Shown: one piece after another, positions 46,066 to 54,948 of the stretch
Numbering within the stretch: position 1 is the first letter of the stretch
How the letters are laid out: each line of letters opens with the position of its first letter
Assembly: GCF_003369445.1 (NCBI RefSeq)
Contig: NZ_QRCU01000025.1
Span: forward strand, 1-64,000
Direction of reading: 5' to 3'
From: Arthrobacter silvisoli
GTDB lineage: Bacteria > Actinomycetota > Actinomycetes > Actinomycetales > Micrococcaceae
DNA length: 64,000 nucleotides
Notes under the pieces: generated by a model
What the model saw: the letters and a program-made list of their open reading frames with translations, nothing else
Databases searched by the model: none
What the model was told of the DNA's origin: nothing
Made by a program: the position numbers and the translations under genes

Positions 46066-46132
46066 GGGTTCCGCGAACGGCCGGCGGCGGACGCCGGCAC
46101 CGGAAGCCGCGGCGGCTGGCTAGGATTGATCC

Positions 46133-46600
46133 GTGTTCCGCATCCTCTTCCACACCCCTGAAATCCCGGGCAACACGGGCAACGCCATCCGCCTCGCCGC
46201 CATCACCGGCGCCGAACTGCACCTCGTGGAGCCCCTGGGCTTCGACTTCTCCGACGCCAAACTGCGCCGGGCCGGCCTCGATTACCACGACCTTGCCGTG
46301 GTCACCGTGCACAAGGACATCGAAGCAGCCTGGGAGGCCCTGCAGCCGGAACGCGTCTTCGCCTTCACCTCCGACGGCGACACCTCCTACACGGACATCT
46401 CCTACCGGGCCGGCGACGTGCTGCTGTTCGGCCCGGAATCCGTGGGCCTGCCTGACTGGTTGAAGCAGGACCCACACATCACGGCCCGGCTGCGCCTTCC
46501 CATGCTGCCATCGCTGCGCTCACTCAACCTCGCCAACGCCGCCTCGATCGCGGTGTACGAAGCCTGGCGGCAAAACGGCTTTTCCGGCGCCAGGATCTGA
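46133..46600 (+). CDS. trmL: tRNA (cytidine/uridine-2'-O-)-methyltransferase TrmL
   Basis: A 155-aa single-domain SPOUT methyltransferase that 2'-O-methylates position 34 of tRNA-Leu isoacceptors. Family motifs: FRILFHTPEIPGNTGNAIRL at the N-terminus, LLFGPESVGLP in motif 2, and LRLPMLPSLRSLNLANAASI in motif 3, which form the knotted AdoMet site. GTG start after TAGGA. The length equals that of TrmL/YibK. Confidence 0.94.
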   Translation: MFRILFHTPEIPGNTGNAIRLAAITGAELHLVEPLGFDFSDAKLRRAGLDYHDLAVVTVHKDIEAAWEALQPERVFAFTSDGDTSYTDISYRAGDVLLFGPESVGLPDWLKQDPHITARLRLPMLPSLRSLNLANAASIAVYEAWRQNGFSGARI

Positions 46601-46614
46601 TCCTGCGCAGGCCC

Positions 46615-46645
46615 TTGACCTTGACGTAACGTCAACTTCTACGCT
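46615..46645 (+). promoter_or_regulatory. MerR-type 19-bp spacer promoter with palindrome
   Basis: -35 TTGACC (46615-46620), a 19-bp spacer (46621-46639) and -10 TACGCT (46640-46645). The spacer begins with the 15-bp perfect palindrome TTGACGTAACGTCAA (46621-46635). A long spacer with an internal dyad is the hallmark of promoters activated by MerR proteins through DNA untwisting. The expected start point coincides with the ATG at 46652, so the mRNA is likely leaderless. Confidence 0.72.
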
Positions 46646-46651
46646 GGAACC

Positions 46652-47410
46652 ATGAAGCAGGAAGAAGGCACCTGGAGCATCTCCGAAGTGGCGAAGGCCA
46701 GCAAGGTTTCATCGCGGACCCTGCGGCACTACGACCAGCTCGGACTCCTGGAACCGGCCTACACGGCGCAGAACGGCTACCGCTACTACGGGGAGCCTGA
46801 GCTGCTGCGCCTGCAACGGATCCTCCTGCTTCGCGAACTTGGCCTTGGGCTCGAGACCATCGGCGAAGTTCTTGATGGCCAGGCCGACCCCGTGGAAGCA
46901 CTTGCCGTGCACCGGAATTGGCTGCTGGCCGAGCGCGACCGGCTGGACCGCATGTCCAGAACGGTTGACGCCACCATCACAGCACTACGCCAAGGAGCAC
47001 CGATGTCCGCGGAAAGCATCTTCAAGGATTTCGACAACAACCCCTACGAAGCCGAAGCCCGCGAGCGTTGGGGCGACAAGGTGGTGGACGAGTCCAAAGC
47101 CCGCCACGCAGCCATGACCCCCGCCCAGAAGCAGGAGTTCATGGAGCAGGCCGACGCGGCCAACCGGGCCGTCCTGGACTGCCTGAACGCGGGACTGCCG
47201 GCCGACGATGCCAGGACCCTGGCCGCCGTCGAGCTCCATTACCAGTGGATCCTCCGCAGCTGGACGCCGGACCGGGAGTCGTACGCCGGCCTTGGCCGCA
47301 TGTACGTCGAGGATGCGCGCTTCAAGGCGTTCTACGACAAATACGACGACCGCCTCGCCGGGTACCTGAGCGATGCCATGACGGCGTACGCGCAGGCGCG
47401 CCTTAGCTGA
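46652..47410 (+). CDS. TipA-like MerR-family regulator
   Basis: A 252-aa MerR regulator. N-terminal HTH and coiled coil: TWSISEVAKASKVSSRTLRH, YDQLGLLEPAYTAQNGYRYY, LRLQRILLLRELGLGLETIG. The C-terminal ~140 residues (ESIFKDFDNNPYEAEARERW, TPAQKQEFMEQADAANRAVL, SYAGLGRMYVEDARFKAFYD) match the TipAS antibiotic-recognition domain, which traps thiopeptides in Streptomyces. ATG start with no Shine-Dalgarno, in keeping with a leaderless transcript from the 19-bp-spacer promoter. The last 8 nt overlap the convergent gluconokinase gene. Confidence 0.93.
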   Translation: MKQEEGTWSISEVAKASKVSSRTLRHYDQLGLLEPAYTAQNGYRYYGEPELLRLQRILLLRELGLGLETIGEVLDGQADPVEALAVHRNWLLAERDRLDRMSRTVDATITALRQGAPMSAESIFKDFDNNPYEAEARERWGDKVVDESKARHAAMTPAQKQEFMEQADAANRAVLDCLNAGLPADDARTLAAVELHYQWILRSWTPDRESYAGLGRMYVEDARFKAFYDKYDDRLAGYLSDAMTAYAQARLS

Positions 47411-47945
47411 CCCCGCCCTGCGCGGCGTCGCTGGCCACGAGTTCCAGGCGCTCGATGACCTCCTGGGCCTCTTCGGCCGGGGACGCGGACACGGACAGCG
47501 AGATGTGGTTCTCGTCCGCGCCCGGCTCTTCGAGGGCGTCGAACTGGGATTCAAGCAGCGACGGCGGCATGAAGTGCCCGTGCCGGGACGCCAAGCGGTC
47601 CGAGATCTTGTCCCTGCTGCCTTGCAGGAACACGAACACCACGTTCTCACCACGCAGCACGTCGCGGTACGTCTTCTTGAGCGCCGAGCACGTGATGATC
47701 CCGGGCTCCCCCGCCTCGGTGCGGGCGCGGATCCAGCCGGCGATCAGTTCAAGCCAGGGCCAGCGGTCCTCGTCCGTGAGCGGCTGGCCGGAATGCATCT
47801 TCGCCACGTTGGCTTCCGGGTGGAGGTCGTCGCCCTCGGCGAGGTCCCAGCCGAGGCGTCCGGCCAAGACACCTGCAACGGTGGATTTGCCTGAGCCGGA
47901 AACGCCCATGATCACCAGGACGGGTTGCTGCGCAGTCTTCGCCAT
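47403..47945 (-). CDS. gntK: Gluconokinase (GntK)
   Basis: A 180-aa P-loop kinase that phosphorylates gluconate to 6-phosphogluconate. Walker A GVSGSGKSTVAGVL is at residues ~14-27; WDLAEGDDLHPEANVAKMHS and PLTDEDRWPWLELIAGWI are the gluconate-binding signatures of the GntK type. ATG start. A clear promoter lies 16 nt upstream. No gluconate permease or GntR gene is adjacent. Confidence 0.94.
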   Translation of the reverse strand: MAKTAQQPVLVIMGVSGSGKSTVAGVLAGRLGWDLAEGDDLHPEANVAKMHSGQPLTDEDRWPWLELIAGWIRARTEAGEPGIITCSALKKTYRDVLRGENVVFVFLQGSRDKISDRLASRHGHFMPPSLLESQFDALEEPGADENHISLSVSASPAEEAQEVIERLELVASDAAQGGVS

Positions 47946-47960
47946 TGAAAGCCTGTCTTC

Positions 47961-47988
47961 CTTATAAATATGATTTAACCGGCTTCAA
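47961..47988 (-). promoter_or_regulatory. Promoter of the gluconokinase gene
   Basis: On the minus strand, -35 TTGAAG (47983-47988), a 16-bp spacer and -10 TATAAG (47961-47966). It sits in the most AT-rich patch of this region, 16 bp before the ATG at 47945. Confidence 0.65.
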
Positions 47989-48018
47989 GCATATGACACG
48001 GGTTACAGCTCGGCAATA

Positions 48019-48798
48019 TCAGAAGCCGGCGATGGTCTGGGACCCGTTAACAGGGACGACATGGAAGGCTTCCGCGCTGCTGCCCTCCGGCAGCCCGGCC
48101 CGTCGTCCGTTGTGCTGCAGCATGCCGCGGACCGTGCGTTCCATGGCGGCAAGGTCCGGATGCTGGCTGGCGTGGACCCGGATCGCCTCGAGCTTTTCCT
48201 CCACCTGGCCGCTGACATCGACGAAATGGTTTTCGCGCGACTCCGGGCCGGCGAACAGCCAGAGCCACGGCAGCTTGTAAGCCTCGAGGCCGGCCTCGGC
48301 GAGTTCCGGGTAGGCGAAAGGATTCTCCAGCGCCGGGTACACGGCGCGGGTGACGATTTCGCCCACGGCGAGGTGGTCCGGGTGGCTTTTCTGGAGCCGG
48401 TCCCAGTTCCGTTCCGGGTGCATGGCCAGCACGATCTGCGGGCGGATCTCGCGGATCAGCTTGACCACCTGCTTGATGACGCCGTGGTTCACTTCGAGGT
48501 AGCCGTCGCGCTCGTGCAGGTAGTGGATGTCCTCGACGCCGACAATCGCCGCAGCACGCCGCTGCTCCTGCGTCCGGGTGTCGGTGATCGCGTGGTGATC
48601 GTCGGCATCGAAGCCGCCGGCGTCGCCGTCGGTCATGATGCAGTAGCTGACCTGTACCCCGGCAGCCGTCCAGGCGGCGATGGTGCCGGCGGCGCCGAAG
48701 TCGATGTCGTCGGGGTGGGCGGTAAAACAAAGCACCCGCTCAACGCGCTCCATGGAGGCGTTGAACGGGCTCTTTGCTGACGTGGCGTCAGTGGTCAA
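48019..48798 (-). CDS. PIG-L family (LmbE-like) deacetylase
   Basis: A 259-aa zinc-dependent N-acetylglucosaminyl-type deacetylase. The zinc/catalytic motif [12 protein letters not shown] (about residues 27-38), the Gly-rich substrate loop DGDAGG, and the second zinc-binding [10 protein letters not shown] (about residue 142) are intact. Family members include MshB and Mca of mycothiol metabolism; MshB/Mca identity cannot be assigned by eye. TTG start 7 nt after GGAAAGG; its 5' end is 3 bp downstream of etfA, so it is co-transcribed with etfBA. Confidence 0.88.
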   Translation of the reverse strand: MTTDATSAKSPFNASMERVERVLCFTAHPDDIDFGAAGTIAAWTAAGVQVSYCIMTDGDAGGFDADDHHAITDTRTQEQRRAAAIVGVEDIHYLHERDGYLEVNHGVIKQVVKLIREIRPQIVLAMHPERNWDRLQKSHPDHLAVGEIVTRAVYPALENPFAYPELAEAGLEAYKLPWLWLFAGPESRENHFVDVSGQVEEKLEAIRVHASQHPDLAAMERTVRGMLQHNGRRAGLPEGSSAEAFHVVPVNGSQTIAGF

Positions 48799-48801
48799 GG
48801 A

Positions 48802-49755
48802 TCAGCCTTTCCGCTTCTTGATCTCTTCGGTTGCCTGCGGGACCACCTTGAAGAGGTCGCCGATGATGCCGAAGTCCGCGATTTCGAAGACGGGAGACTC
48901 CGCGTCCTTGTTGATCGCGACGATCACCTTGGAAGTCTGCATCCCGGCCTTCTGCTGGATCGCGCCGGAGATGCCGACGGAGATGTACAGCTGCGGCGAG
49001 ACGGTCTTGCCGGTCTGCCCCACTTGGAAGTCGTGGCCGATCCATCCGGCATCAGTGGCCGCGCGGGAGGCGCCCACTGCGCCGCCCAGGGCGTCGGCAA
49101 GTTCCTCAACGGGGCCGAAGTCGCCGTCGACGCCACGGCCACCGGCCACGACCACGCGGGCTTCGGTGAGTTCCGGGCGTCCGCTGGCGGGACGTTCATT
49201 GCGCGCCGTGATGCGCGCGGCCGTGGCCGTGGCGTCCGCCGGAACCTCAACAATGATGGTCTCCGGTGTGCCCGCGGCGGGTGTTTCGGCGACGTCGACG
49301 CTGTTCGGCTTGACCGTCAGGACGGCCACGGCGGTGCGTGCCTTCGCGGTGGTGGTGTACGCGCCGGCCAGGACCGACTTGTGGGCGGTGCCGTCGGCGT
49401 CGACACCCACGACGTCGGTGATCACACCGGCGTTCAGCTTCACTCCCAGCCGTGCGGCGATTTCCTTGCCGTCCGAGGAGTTCTCCAGGAGGACGGTGTC
49501 GGCGCCGGAAGCAGCAACCGCGGCCGCGAGGTACGCAGCCTTCGGGGCCACCAGGTAGTCATCCAGGTCGGCGGCCGAGGGGCGGTAGACGGCGGTGGCC
49601 CCGTGGGCGGCGATGGCCGCTGCGACGCCGTCATGGAGTTCGCCGTTGAAGGCCACCGCGCTCTCGCCCAGCGAGCGGGCGATGGTGAGCAGTTCGCGGC
49701 TGCTCTTCTTCAGTGCGCCGCCCGGGTTGTCAATGAAAACAAGTGCTTTTGCCAT
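48802..49755 (-). CDS. etfA: Electron transfer flavoprotein alpha subunit
   Basis: A 317-aa EtfA, which with EtfB forms the FAD-carrying heterodimer that moves electrons from acyl-CoA dehydrogenases to the respiratory chain. The FAD-binding C-terminal region shows [40 protein letters not shown] and [23 protein letters not shown] start, 14 bp downstream of etfB. An acyl-CoA dehydrogenase is encoded at 55808-56953. Confidence 0.96.
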   Translation of the reverse strand: MAKALVFIDNPGGALKKSSRELLTIARSLGESAVAFNGELHDGVAAAIAAHGATAVYRPSAADLDDYLVAPKAAYLAAAVAASGADTVLLENSSDGKEIAARLGVKLNAGVITDVVGVDADGTAHKSVLAGAYTTTAKARTAVAVLTVKPNSVDVAETPAAGTPETIIVEVPADATATAARITARNERPASGRPELTEARVVVAGGRGVDGDFGPVEELADALGGAVGASRAATDAGWIGHDFQVGQTGKTVSPQLYISVGISGAIQQKAGMQTSKVIVAINKDAESPVFEIADFGIIGDLFKVVPQATEEIKKRKG

Positions 49756-49769
49756 GTGTCTTGGTCCTC

Positions 49770-50561
49770 TTAGAGCAGCTTCTGGGCGGCCAGGAAGTCA
49801 ACCAGCTTGATGCCGGCGTCGCCTTCGTCCGTGATGATGGTGCCGGCGGTGCGCGGCGGGCGGGCAGCGGCGGTCTCGACGGCGGTCAGGGAACCGGCGG
49901 CGCCGACCTGCCCGGCGTCGACTCCGATGTCGGACAGGGCCAGGGTGGTGATCTTCTTCTTCTTGGCGGCCAGGATGCCCTTGAAGTTCGGGTAGCGGGG
50001 CTCGTTGATCTGGTCGGTCACGGAAACGAGCGCGGGCAGCGATGCCTCAACGGTGTCCGAGCGGCCGTCGCCGTCGCGCCGGGCGGTGAGGGTGGTGCCG
50101 TTCAGTTCCAGCGCGGACGCGAACGTCACCTGGGGCAGGCCGAGGCGTTCGGCGAGCTGCGCCGGCACCAGGGAGGTTTCGCCGTCGGTGGAGGCCATGC
50201 CGGTCAGCACCAGGTCCACGGGGCCAAGGTAGCGGATCGCAGCGGCCAGCGCGAGCGACGTGGCGGCGGCATCGGAGCCGGCGAGGGCGTCGTCGTTCAG
50301 GTGGACGCCGGAACTGGCGCCGATCTGGAGGGACTTCTTCACGGAGTTCACGGCTCCGGCCGGGCCCATGCTCAAGGCGATGACTTCGTTGCCGGCCTTG
50401 GCACCGCCGCGGGCTTCACTCAGCTGCAACGCGGCCTCGAGGGCGTACTCGTCCAGCTCCGAGAGGATGCTTTCGTCACGGTCGACAGTGTTTCCCTGGC
50501 CCGTGAGGTGTCGGTCGAACTGCGCGTCAGGGACGTGCTTGACCAGAACAACAATCTTCAA
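49770..50561 (-). CDS. etfB: Electron transfer flavoprotein beta subunit
   Basis: EtfB of about 263 aa: KIVVLVKHVPDAQFDRHLTG at the N-terminus, NEVIALSMGPAGAVNSVKKS in the nucleotide-binding part, and GMASTDGETSLVPAQLAERL. I prefer TTG at 50561, preceded by GGAAGAG, because it reproduces the family N-terminus M-K-I-V-V; a GTG at 50573 four codons upstream lacks a Shine-Dalgarno. First gene of the etfB-etfA-deacetylase unit. Confidence 0.95.
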   Translation of the reverse strand: MKIVVLVKHVPDAQFDRHLTGQGNTVDRDESILSELDEYALEAALQLSEARGGAKAGNEVIALSMGPAGAVNSVKKSLQIGASSGVHLNDDALAGSDAAATSLALAAAIRYLGPVDLVLTGMASTDGETSLVPAQLAERLGLPQVTFASALELNGTTLTARRDGDGRSDTVEASLPALVSVTDQINEPRYPNFKGILAAKKKKITTLALSDIGVDAGQVGAAGSLTAVETAAARPPRTAGTIITDEGDAGIKLVDFLAAQKLL

Positions 50562-50720
50562 TGTCTCTTCCACTGTGTTCGAGGCAGCCTTCCTTGCTTG
50601 AGGATGGCCAGCGGCTGGGGCGCATGGCCATGGGCGCCCGGCTCGCGGGCTTCGTCCTAGCTAAGCATATTGCGGCGAAATACGACGTGCCCGCGTTAAC
50701 GCCTGTTTCGGCACCGGGAA

Positions 50721-50762
50721 CGCCGAAGCGGGCGGCACCGCTTGGTGCTGCCCGCTTCGGCG
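50721..50762 (-). terminator. Hairpin terminator downstream of the HtrA-type protease gene
   Basis: A 19-bp stem (50721-50739 with 50744-50762) with a GCTT loop and one G-T mismatch, about 14 bp past the stop at 50776 on the minus strand. It separates the protease gene from etfB. No long T-run follows. Confidence 0.7.
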
Positions 50763-50775
50763 TCCTGCTTCTGCC

Positions 50776-52437
50776 TTACTGCTGCGGGGCGGAGTCCAGG
50801 GTGACGTCGATTTCGCGTTCCTGGCCGTTGCGCAGGATGGTTGCCTTGACACTGGCACCGGCGGCCTGCTCGCGAACGGCGGCGGTCAGCTGGTTGGGGT
50901 CGCTGATGACCTGCCCGGCGAACTTCACCACCACATCGCCCACCTTGACCCCGGCCTTTTCGGCAGCGGATCCCTTGGTGACGCTGGCGACTTCGGCACC
51001 CACCGAGAAACCGGAACTGCTTCCGGTGGCCGACTTCGCCTGGACGCTGACGCCGAACTGGCCGTGGCTGGCCTTGCCGTTCTTGATGATCTCCTCGGCG
51101 ACCCGCTTGGCGTGGTTGATCGGGATGCTGAAGCCAACGCCGATGTTGCCGCTGGAGGAATCCGTGGTGCCGCTGCCGGCCGAAGCGATGGCCACGTTCA
51201 CGCCGATCACTTCGCCCTTGCTGTTGACCAGGGCGCCTCCGGAGTTACCGGGGTTGATGGCGGCATCGGTCTGGATGACGTTGATCGAGATGGACCCCTG
51301 GTCCGCGCTGGGCTGGTTCCGGCCTTCACCGGGAGGGGCGAATTCGAAACCGCCGTCGCCGTTTCCATTCGAGCTGTCCGGTGCTTCCTTCGGCGCGGCG
51401 GAGGATGCCACGCTGATGGTGCGGTTCAGGGTGGAGACGATGCCGTCAGTCACCGTACCGGTGAGGCCAAGCGGTGAACCGATCGCGACGGCGGTGTCCC
51501 CCACGTTGATCTTGCTGGAATCGCCAAGGGTCGCCGGGACGAGGCCGGACGGATCCACGACCTTGATGACCGCCAGGTCGGACAGGGGATCCGTGCCGAC
51601 CACGGTTGCCTTCAGGACCCGGCCTTCGTGGGTGCGGACTTCGATCGAGGCGTTGGCGGTGGCGCCGTCGAGGGTCACCACGTGCGTGTTGGTGAGGATG
51701 TGCCCCTGGTCGTCGATGATGATGCCCGAGCCGGTGCCGCCTTCGCTGCCGCTGGAGGCCTTGATGGTGACCACGCTCGGGGACGCCTTGGCCGCCGCGG
51801 CGGTGATCACGTTGACGTCGTCCTTGTTGTTGACGATGACGGTGCCGCCCTGGCTGCTGGTGCTCGCCGCCGGGGCCGGGGTGTCGAAGAGCTGGTTGCT
51901 CGCCGCCACGACCCCGCCGCCGACGAGTCCGGCCGCGAGGATGCTGGCAACGAGGGTTCCGACGCCGAACACGGGCTTGCGCTTGGTATCCGGCACCGTG
52001 CCACCCTGGGCTCCAGCCGGACCGCCCATGATGTGCGGGAACTGCTGGGTGGGGTGTTGCCGGGGCGCGGGATGGTGCGGCGCAGGGTAGCCGCTGCCGG
52101 GGTGGTTGCCGCCGCCCGTGCCGTAGAAAGGAGCATGCTGCGGGTAGGAAGGGCTTGCCTGCGGGGACTGGCCCGGGGCCTGCTGACCGGCCGGTTGTCC
52201 GGAGGGAGAGGGCTGGCCGTTTTGCACGGGCTCGTTGGGCTGGACGGGCTCACCCGGCTGGTAGGCGGGCAGCCGGGTGGTGGGCTGCTCTCCCGGGCGC
52301 TGTTCACCTCCGGCAGGGTTGCCCGCAGACTGGCCTGTCTCCGCGCCGTACGGGACCTCGGCGTTGTTCCATCCGGCGTTGTTCCGTTCCGGGGTCTCGC
52401 GTTCGGGTCCCGGCCCCTGCACTGGGTTCTCCGTCAT
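50776..52437 (-). CDS. HtrA/DegP-like membrane-anchored serine protease with PDZ domain
   Basis: A 553-aa HtrA-type protease for envelope protein quality control. The N-terminal ~150 residues are Pro/Gly/Gln-rich and cytoplasmic; one TM follows (about residues 157-180, FGVGTLVASILAAGLVGGGV). The trypsin-like domain has the full triad: His252 in ILTNTHVVT, Asp287 in DPLSDLAVIKV and Ser399 in NPGNSGGALVN. A PDZ domain (GAEVASVTKGSAAEKAGVKV) ends the protein. A Ser/Asn/Gly-rich insert (SAAPKEAPDSSNGNGDGGFE) lies between the His/Asp lobe and the Ser. ATG 52437 follows AAAGGAAG. Confidence 0.94.
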   Translation of the reverse strand: MTENPVQGPGPERETPERNNAGWNNAEVPYGAETGQSAGNPAGGEQRPGEQPTTRLPAYQPGEPVQPNEPVQNGQPSPSGQPAGQQAPGQSPQASPSYPQHAPFYGTGGGNHPGSGYPAPHHPAPRQHPTQQFPHIMGGPAGAQGGTVPDTKRKPVFGVGTLVASILAAGLVGGGVVAASNQLFDTPAPAASTSSQGGTVIVNNKDDVNVITAAAAKASPSVVTIKASSGSEGGTGSGIIIDDQGHILTNTHVVTLDGATANASIEVRTHEGRVLKATVVGTDPLSDLAVIKVVDPSGLVPATLGDSSKINVGDTAVAIGSPLGLTGTVTDGIVSTLNRTISVASSAAPKEAPDSSNGNGDGGFEFAPPGEGRNQPSADQGSISINVIQTDAAINPGNSGGALVNSKGEVIGVNVAIASAGSGTTDSSSGNIGVGFSIPINHAKRVAEEIIKNGKASHGQFGVSVQAKSATGSSSGFSVGAEVASVTKGSAAEKAGVKVGDVVVKFAGQVISDPNQLTAAVREQAAGASVKATILRNGQEREIDVTLDSAPQQ

Positions 52438-52784
52438 GGGACTTCCTTTCTCCTCGTCTGCATTAACTATGGCCGCTTTTGCTGGATCAAAATCGGATGT
52501 TTGCTGAGAGCTTGCTGAACGCCCCGGCGCCGGCTTCGGAGGCGCCCTGGGGACGCCCGGACACTGGCCGCAAAATTGCCTACAACGCGGGAAGTTCCGG
52601 CTTTTCTCCGCGTTTCGCTCGCGGCATATTCGGCGCTGTGGACGCCTTTTTGGGTGCACCATAGAATCACAATGGAATTGCCTCAGCGACCCTGCGGCTA
52701 TGTACACCATGCGTGGGGGCGCTGCTGCATTCTGTGACGATTGGTCCGGCCTGGACCGGTCGCAGACGTGCTGAAGGGTTGCGC
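52438..52784. promoter_or_regulatory. 347-bp divergent intergenic region with a promoter for the TPM-pspA unit
   Basis: No gene seen. On the plus strand -35 TGGACG (52639-52644), a 17-bp spacer and -10 TAGAAT (52662-52667) form a good promoter for the TPM gene starting at 52785, leaving a ~110-nt leader. For the htrA-type gene the AT-rich part 52465-52500 is the likely promoter zone (TTGATC with TAGTTA nearby) but spacing is not ideal. The rest shows no recognised element. Confidence 0.55.
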
Positions 52785-54830
52785 ATGCGGTCAATGTTGA
52801 AACGAGTCCTCGCCGTCGTTGGCCTGACCGGATTACTGGCCTTCCCGGCCGCATCCGCATGGGCGGAAGACCCTGTGACGATCCCCTCCGGCCAAAACAT
52901 CGTCGACAACGCAAACGTCCTCGGCAGCCGCAAGGGCGAAGTCCAGGACGCCATCCAGAAGCTTCTGAAAGACCACAAGTACAACCTCTACGTTGTCACC
53001 GTTCCTTCCTTCACCAATCCCACCGACCCCAAGGCGTGGACCCAGGCGACGGCGACGCAAAAGGGACTCGGCAAAGCCGACGTGATCCTGGCGATTGCCA
53101 CCGAGGGTAAGTACTATTTCGCCCCGAACTCGGCCAGCGCCATTGCTTCCAAGACCTCCAACATCACCCAAAACGCAATCGTTGCGAATCTCGCAGGCGG
53201 CAAGAAGGACTACGCCCAGGCAGCCATCGATACTGCGGCCGCGATCGGCGACGCCGCCGGTGGCGGCAGCGGCAGCGTCCCCAGTGGGGGCTCCGGCGCT
53301 GCCGTGCTCGTCGGGGCAGGCATTGTCGCTGCGGGCGGCGTGGGAACCTACCTGTACCTGCGCAACCGCAGGAAGCGTGCGCAGGGTGCGGTAGCTTCCG
53401 GCGGATACTCCCCGCAGCAGGGAGAACCCGATCCACTGGCAGCCATGAGCGTCGAAGAACTCCGTCGCAAGAGCGGTCCCCTGCTGATCGAAGCCGACGA
53501 CGCCATCAAGTCCAGCGAGCAGGAGCTGGGCTTCGCCCAGGCACAATACGGGGACGCCGCCGTCGGGAACTTCACCAAGGCGCTGCAGGATGCCAAAGGT
53601 CACATGGCGGAATCCTTCAAGCTGCAACAGCAGCTCGATGACCACATTCCGGACACCGAAGAGCAGCAACGCAGCTGGCTCGGCGAGATCATCCGCCGTT
53701 CCGAGGCCGCCCTGGCCTCGCTCCGGGAACAGAAAGCCGACTTCGATTCCCTGCGCGAGCTGGAAAAGAACGCCCCGCAGGCGCTCGCCACGGTAGGCAA
53801 GGGCGTCACTGAGGCGGAGGCGAAGATCGCCAGCGCTGAACAGACCCTCGACGGACTCCGTGCAAAATACGCCGAAGGCGCCCTCACGCAGGTTGCCGAC
53901 AACATCACGCAGGCCAAGGAGCGCATCTCGTTCGTCCACAACGCGGAAAAGACCGCGGGCGAAAAACTCGCTTCCGGTGAAAGCAGCCTCGCTGCAGTCG
54001 CGGTCCGCGCCGCGGAAGAAGGACTGCACCAGACCAACGTACTTCTGGACGCCATCGCCAAGGTGGCCGGCAACCTGGACGAGGCCCGGGCAGCGCTGGA
54101 ATCGGCGGTGGTGGACACCAGCCAGGACCTCGCACAGGCGAAGGCTATGATCCAGTCCGGAGAGCACCCGGAACTGGCCGGACCCGTCGCCGGCGTCGAG
54201 TCCGCACTTGCCCAAGTGAAGGGCGAGATCCAGTCCGGGAAGATCGATCCCATCGCCACTTTGGACAAGGTGGAGAAAGCGCACCGGGCCTTGGACCAGT
54301 CTCTGGCCGGCATCCGCGACCAGCAGGAGCAGGCCCGCCGCGCGCAGGCTTCCCTGCAGCAGACGATCATGGCGGCCCAGGCCCAGATCAGCGCCACGTC
54401 CGACTACATCACCGCCCGTCGCGGTGGCGTGGGCACCGAAGCGCGGACCCGTCTGGCCGAAGCCCAGCGGAACCTTGACTACGCGCTTTCCATCTCCCGG
54501 AACGATCCCGTCACGGCGCTGGCCTACGCCCAGCAAGCCCACGCCCTGGCGGCCCAGGCCGCGCAGGTGGCCCAGTCTGACGTAGAGCAGTTTGGCGGCT
54601 ACGCCCACCAGGGCTACAACAGCGGCGGCATGTTCGGCGGCGGCGGGGGCGGCGGCCTGGGCGGTGCCATTCTTGGCGGCATCCTCATCAACTCCATCTT
54701 CAACAGCGGTGGCGGCTGGGGCGGCGGCCACCATGACGGCGGAGGCGGGGGCTTCTTCGGCGGCGGAGACGGCGGCGGCTGGGATGGCGGCGGCGGCGAT
54801 TTCGGAGGAGGAGACTCCGGGAGTTTCTAG
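52785..54830 (+). CDS. Secreted/membrane TPM-domain protein with coiled coil and Gly-rich tail
   Basis: A 681-aa protein. Signal peptide (MRSMLKRVLAVVGLTGLLAF, cleavage likely after Ala27), a TPM domain at ~30-160 (NIVDNANVLGSRKGEVQDAI, LGKADVILAIATEGKYYFAP) as in YgcG and the plant thylakoid repair protein Psb32/TLP18.3, a TM helix at ~172-193, a long cytoplasmic helical/coiled-coil region with many Ala, Glu and Gln (~230-600), and a last ~60 residues of almost pure Gly with Trp, Phe and Asp. ATG 52785 follows GAAGGG. pspA follows 118 bp downstream, suggesting a membrane-stress unit. Confidence 0.87.
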   Translation: MRSMLKRVLAVVGLTGLLAFPAASAWAEDPVTIPSGQNIVDNANVLGSRKGEVQDAIQKLLKDHKYNLYVVTVPSFTNPTDPKAWTQATATQKGLGKADVILAIATEGKYYFAPNSASAIASKTSNITQNAIVANLAGGKKDYAQAAIDTAAAIGDAAGGGSGSVPSGGSGAAVLVGAGIVAAGGVGTYLYLRNRRKRAQGAVASGGYSPQQGEPDPLAAMSVEELRRKSGPLLIEADDAIKSSEQELGFAQAQYGDAAVGNFTKALQDAKGHMAESFKLQQQLDDHIPDTEEQQRSWLGEIIRRSEAALASLREQKADFDSLRELEKNAPQALATVGKGVTEAEAKIASAEQTLDGLRAKYAEGALTQVADNITQAKERISFVHNAEKTAGEKLASGESSLAAVAVRAAEEGLHQTNVLLDAIAKVAGNLDEARAALESAVVDTSQDLAQAKAMIQSGEHPELAGPVAGVESALAQVKGEIQSGKIDPIATLDKVEKAHRALDQSLAGIRDQQEQARRAQASLQQTIMAAQAQISATSDYITARRGGVGTEARTRLAEAQRNLDYALSISRNDPVTALAYAQQAHALAAQAAQVAQSDVEQFGGYAHQGYNSGGMFGGGGGGGLGGAILGGILINSIFNSGGGWGGGHHDGGGGGFFGGGDGGGWDGGGGDFGGGDSGSF

Positions 54831-54948
54831 CCCACGGGGCCGTTTCCGACCCAACAGACTAGGCGGGGCCCATGCCCCACGTAGAAGCGGTACAACAACT
54901 GATCACTGGATTCAGTGGGACCCACTGAGCAGGACGAAAGGCAACACC

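Noticed and set aside
46066..46132. Possible small gene or RNA between the J-domain gene and trmL
   Set aside because: Only GC-rich sequence with short imperfect pairing; no start with Shine-Dalgarno and no promoter.
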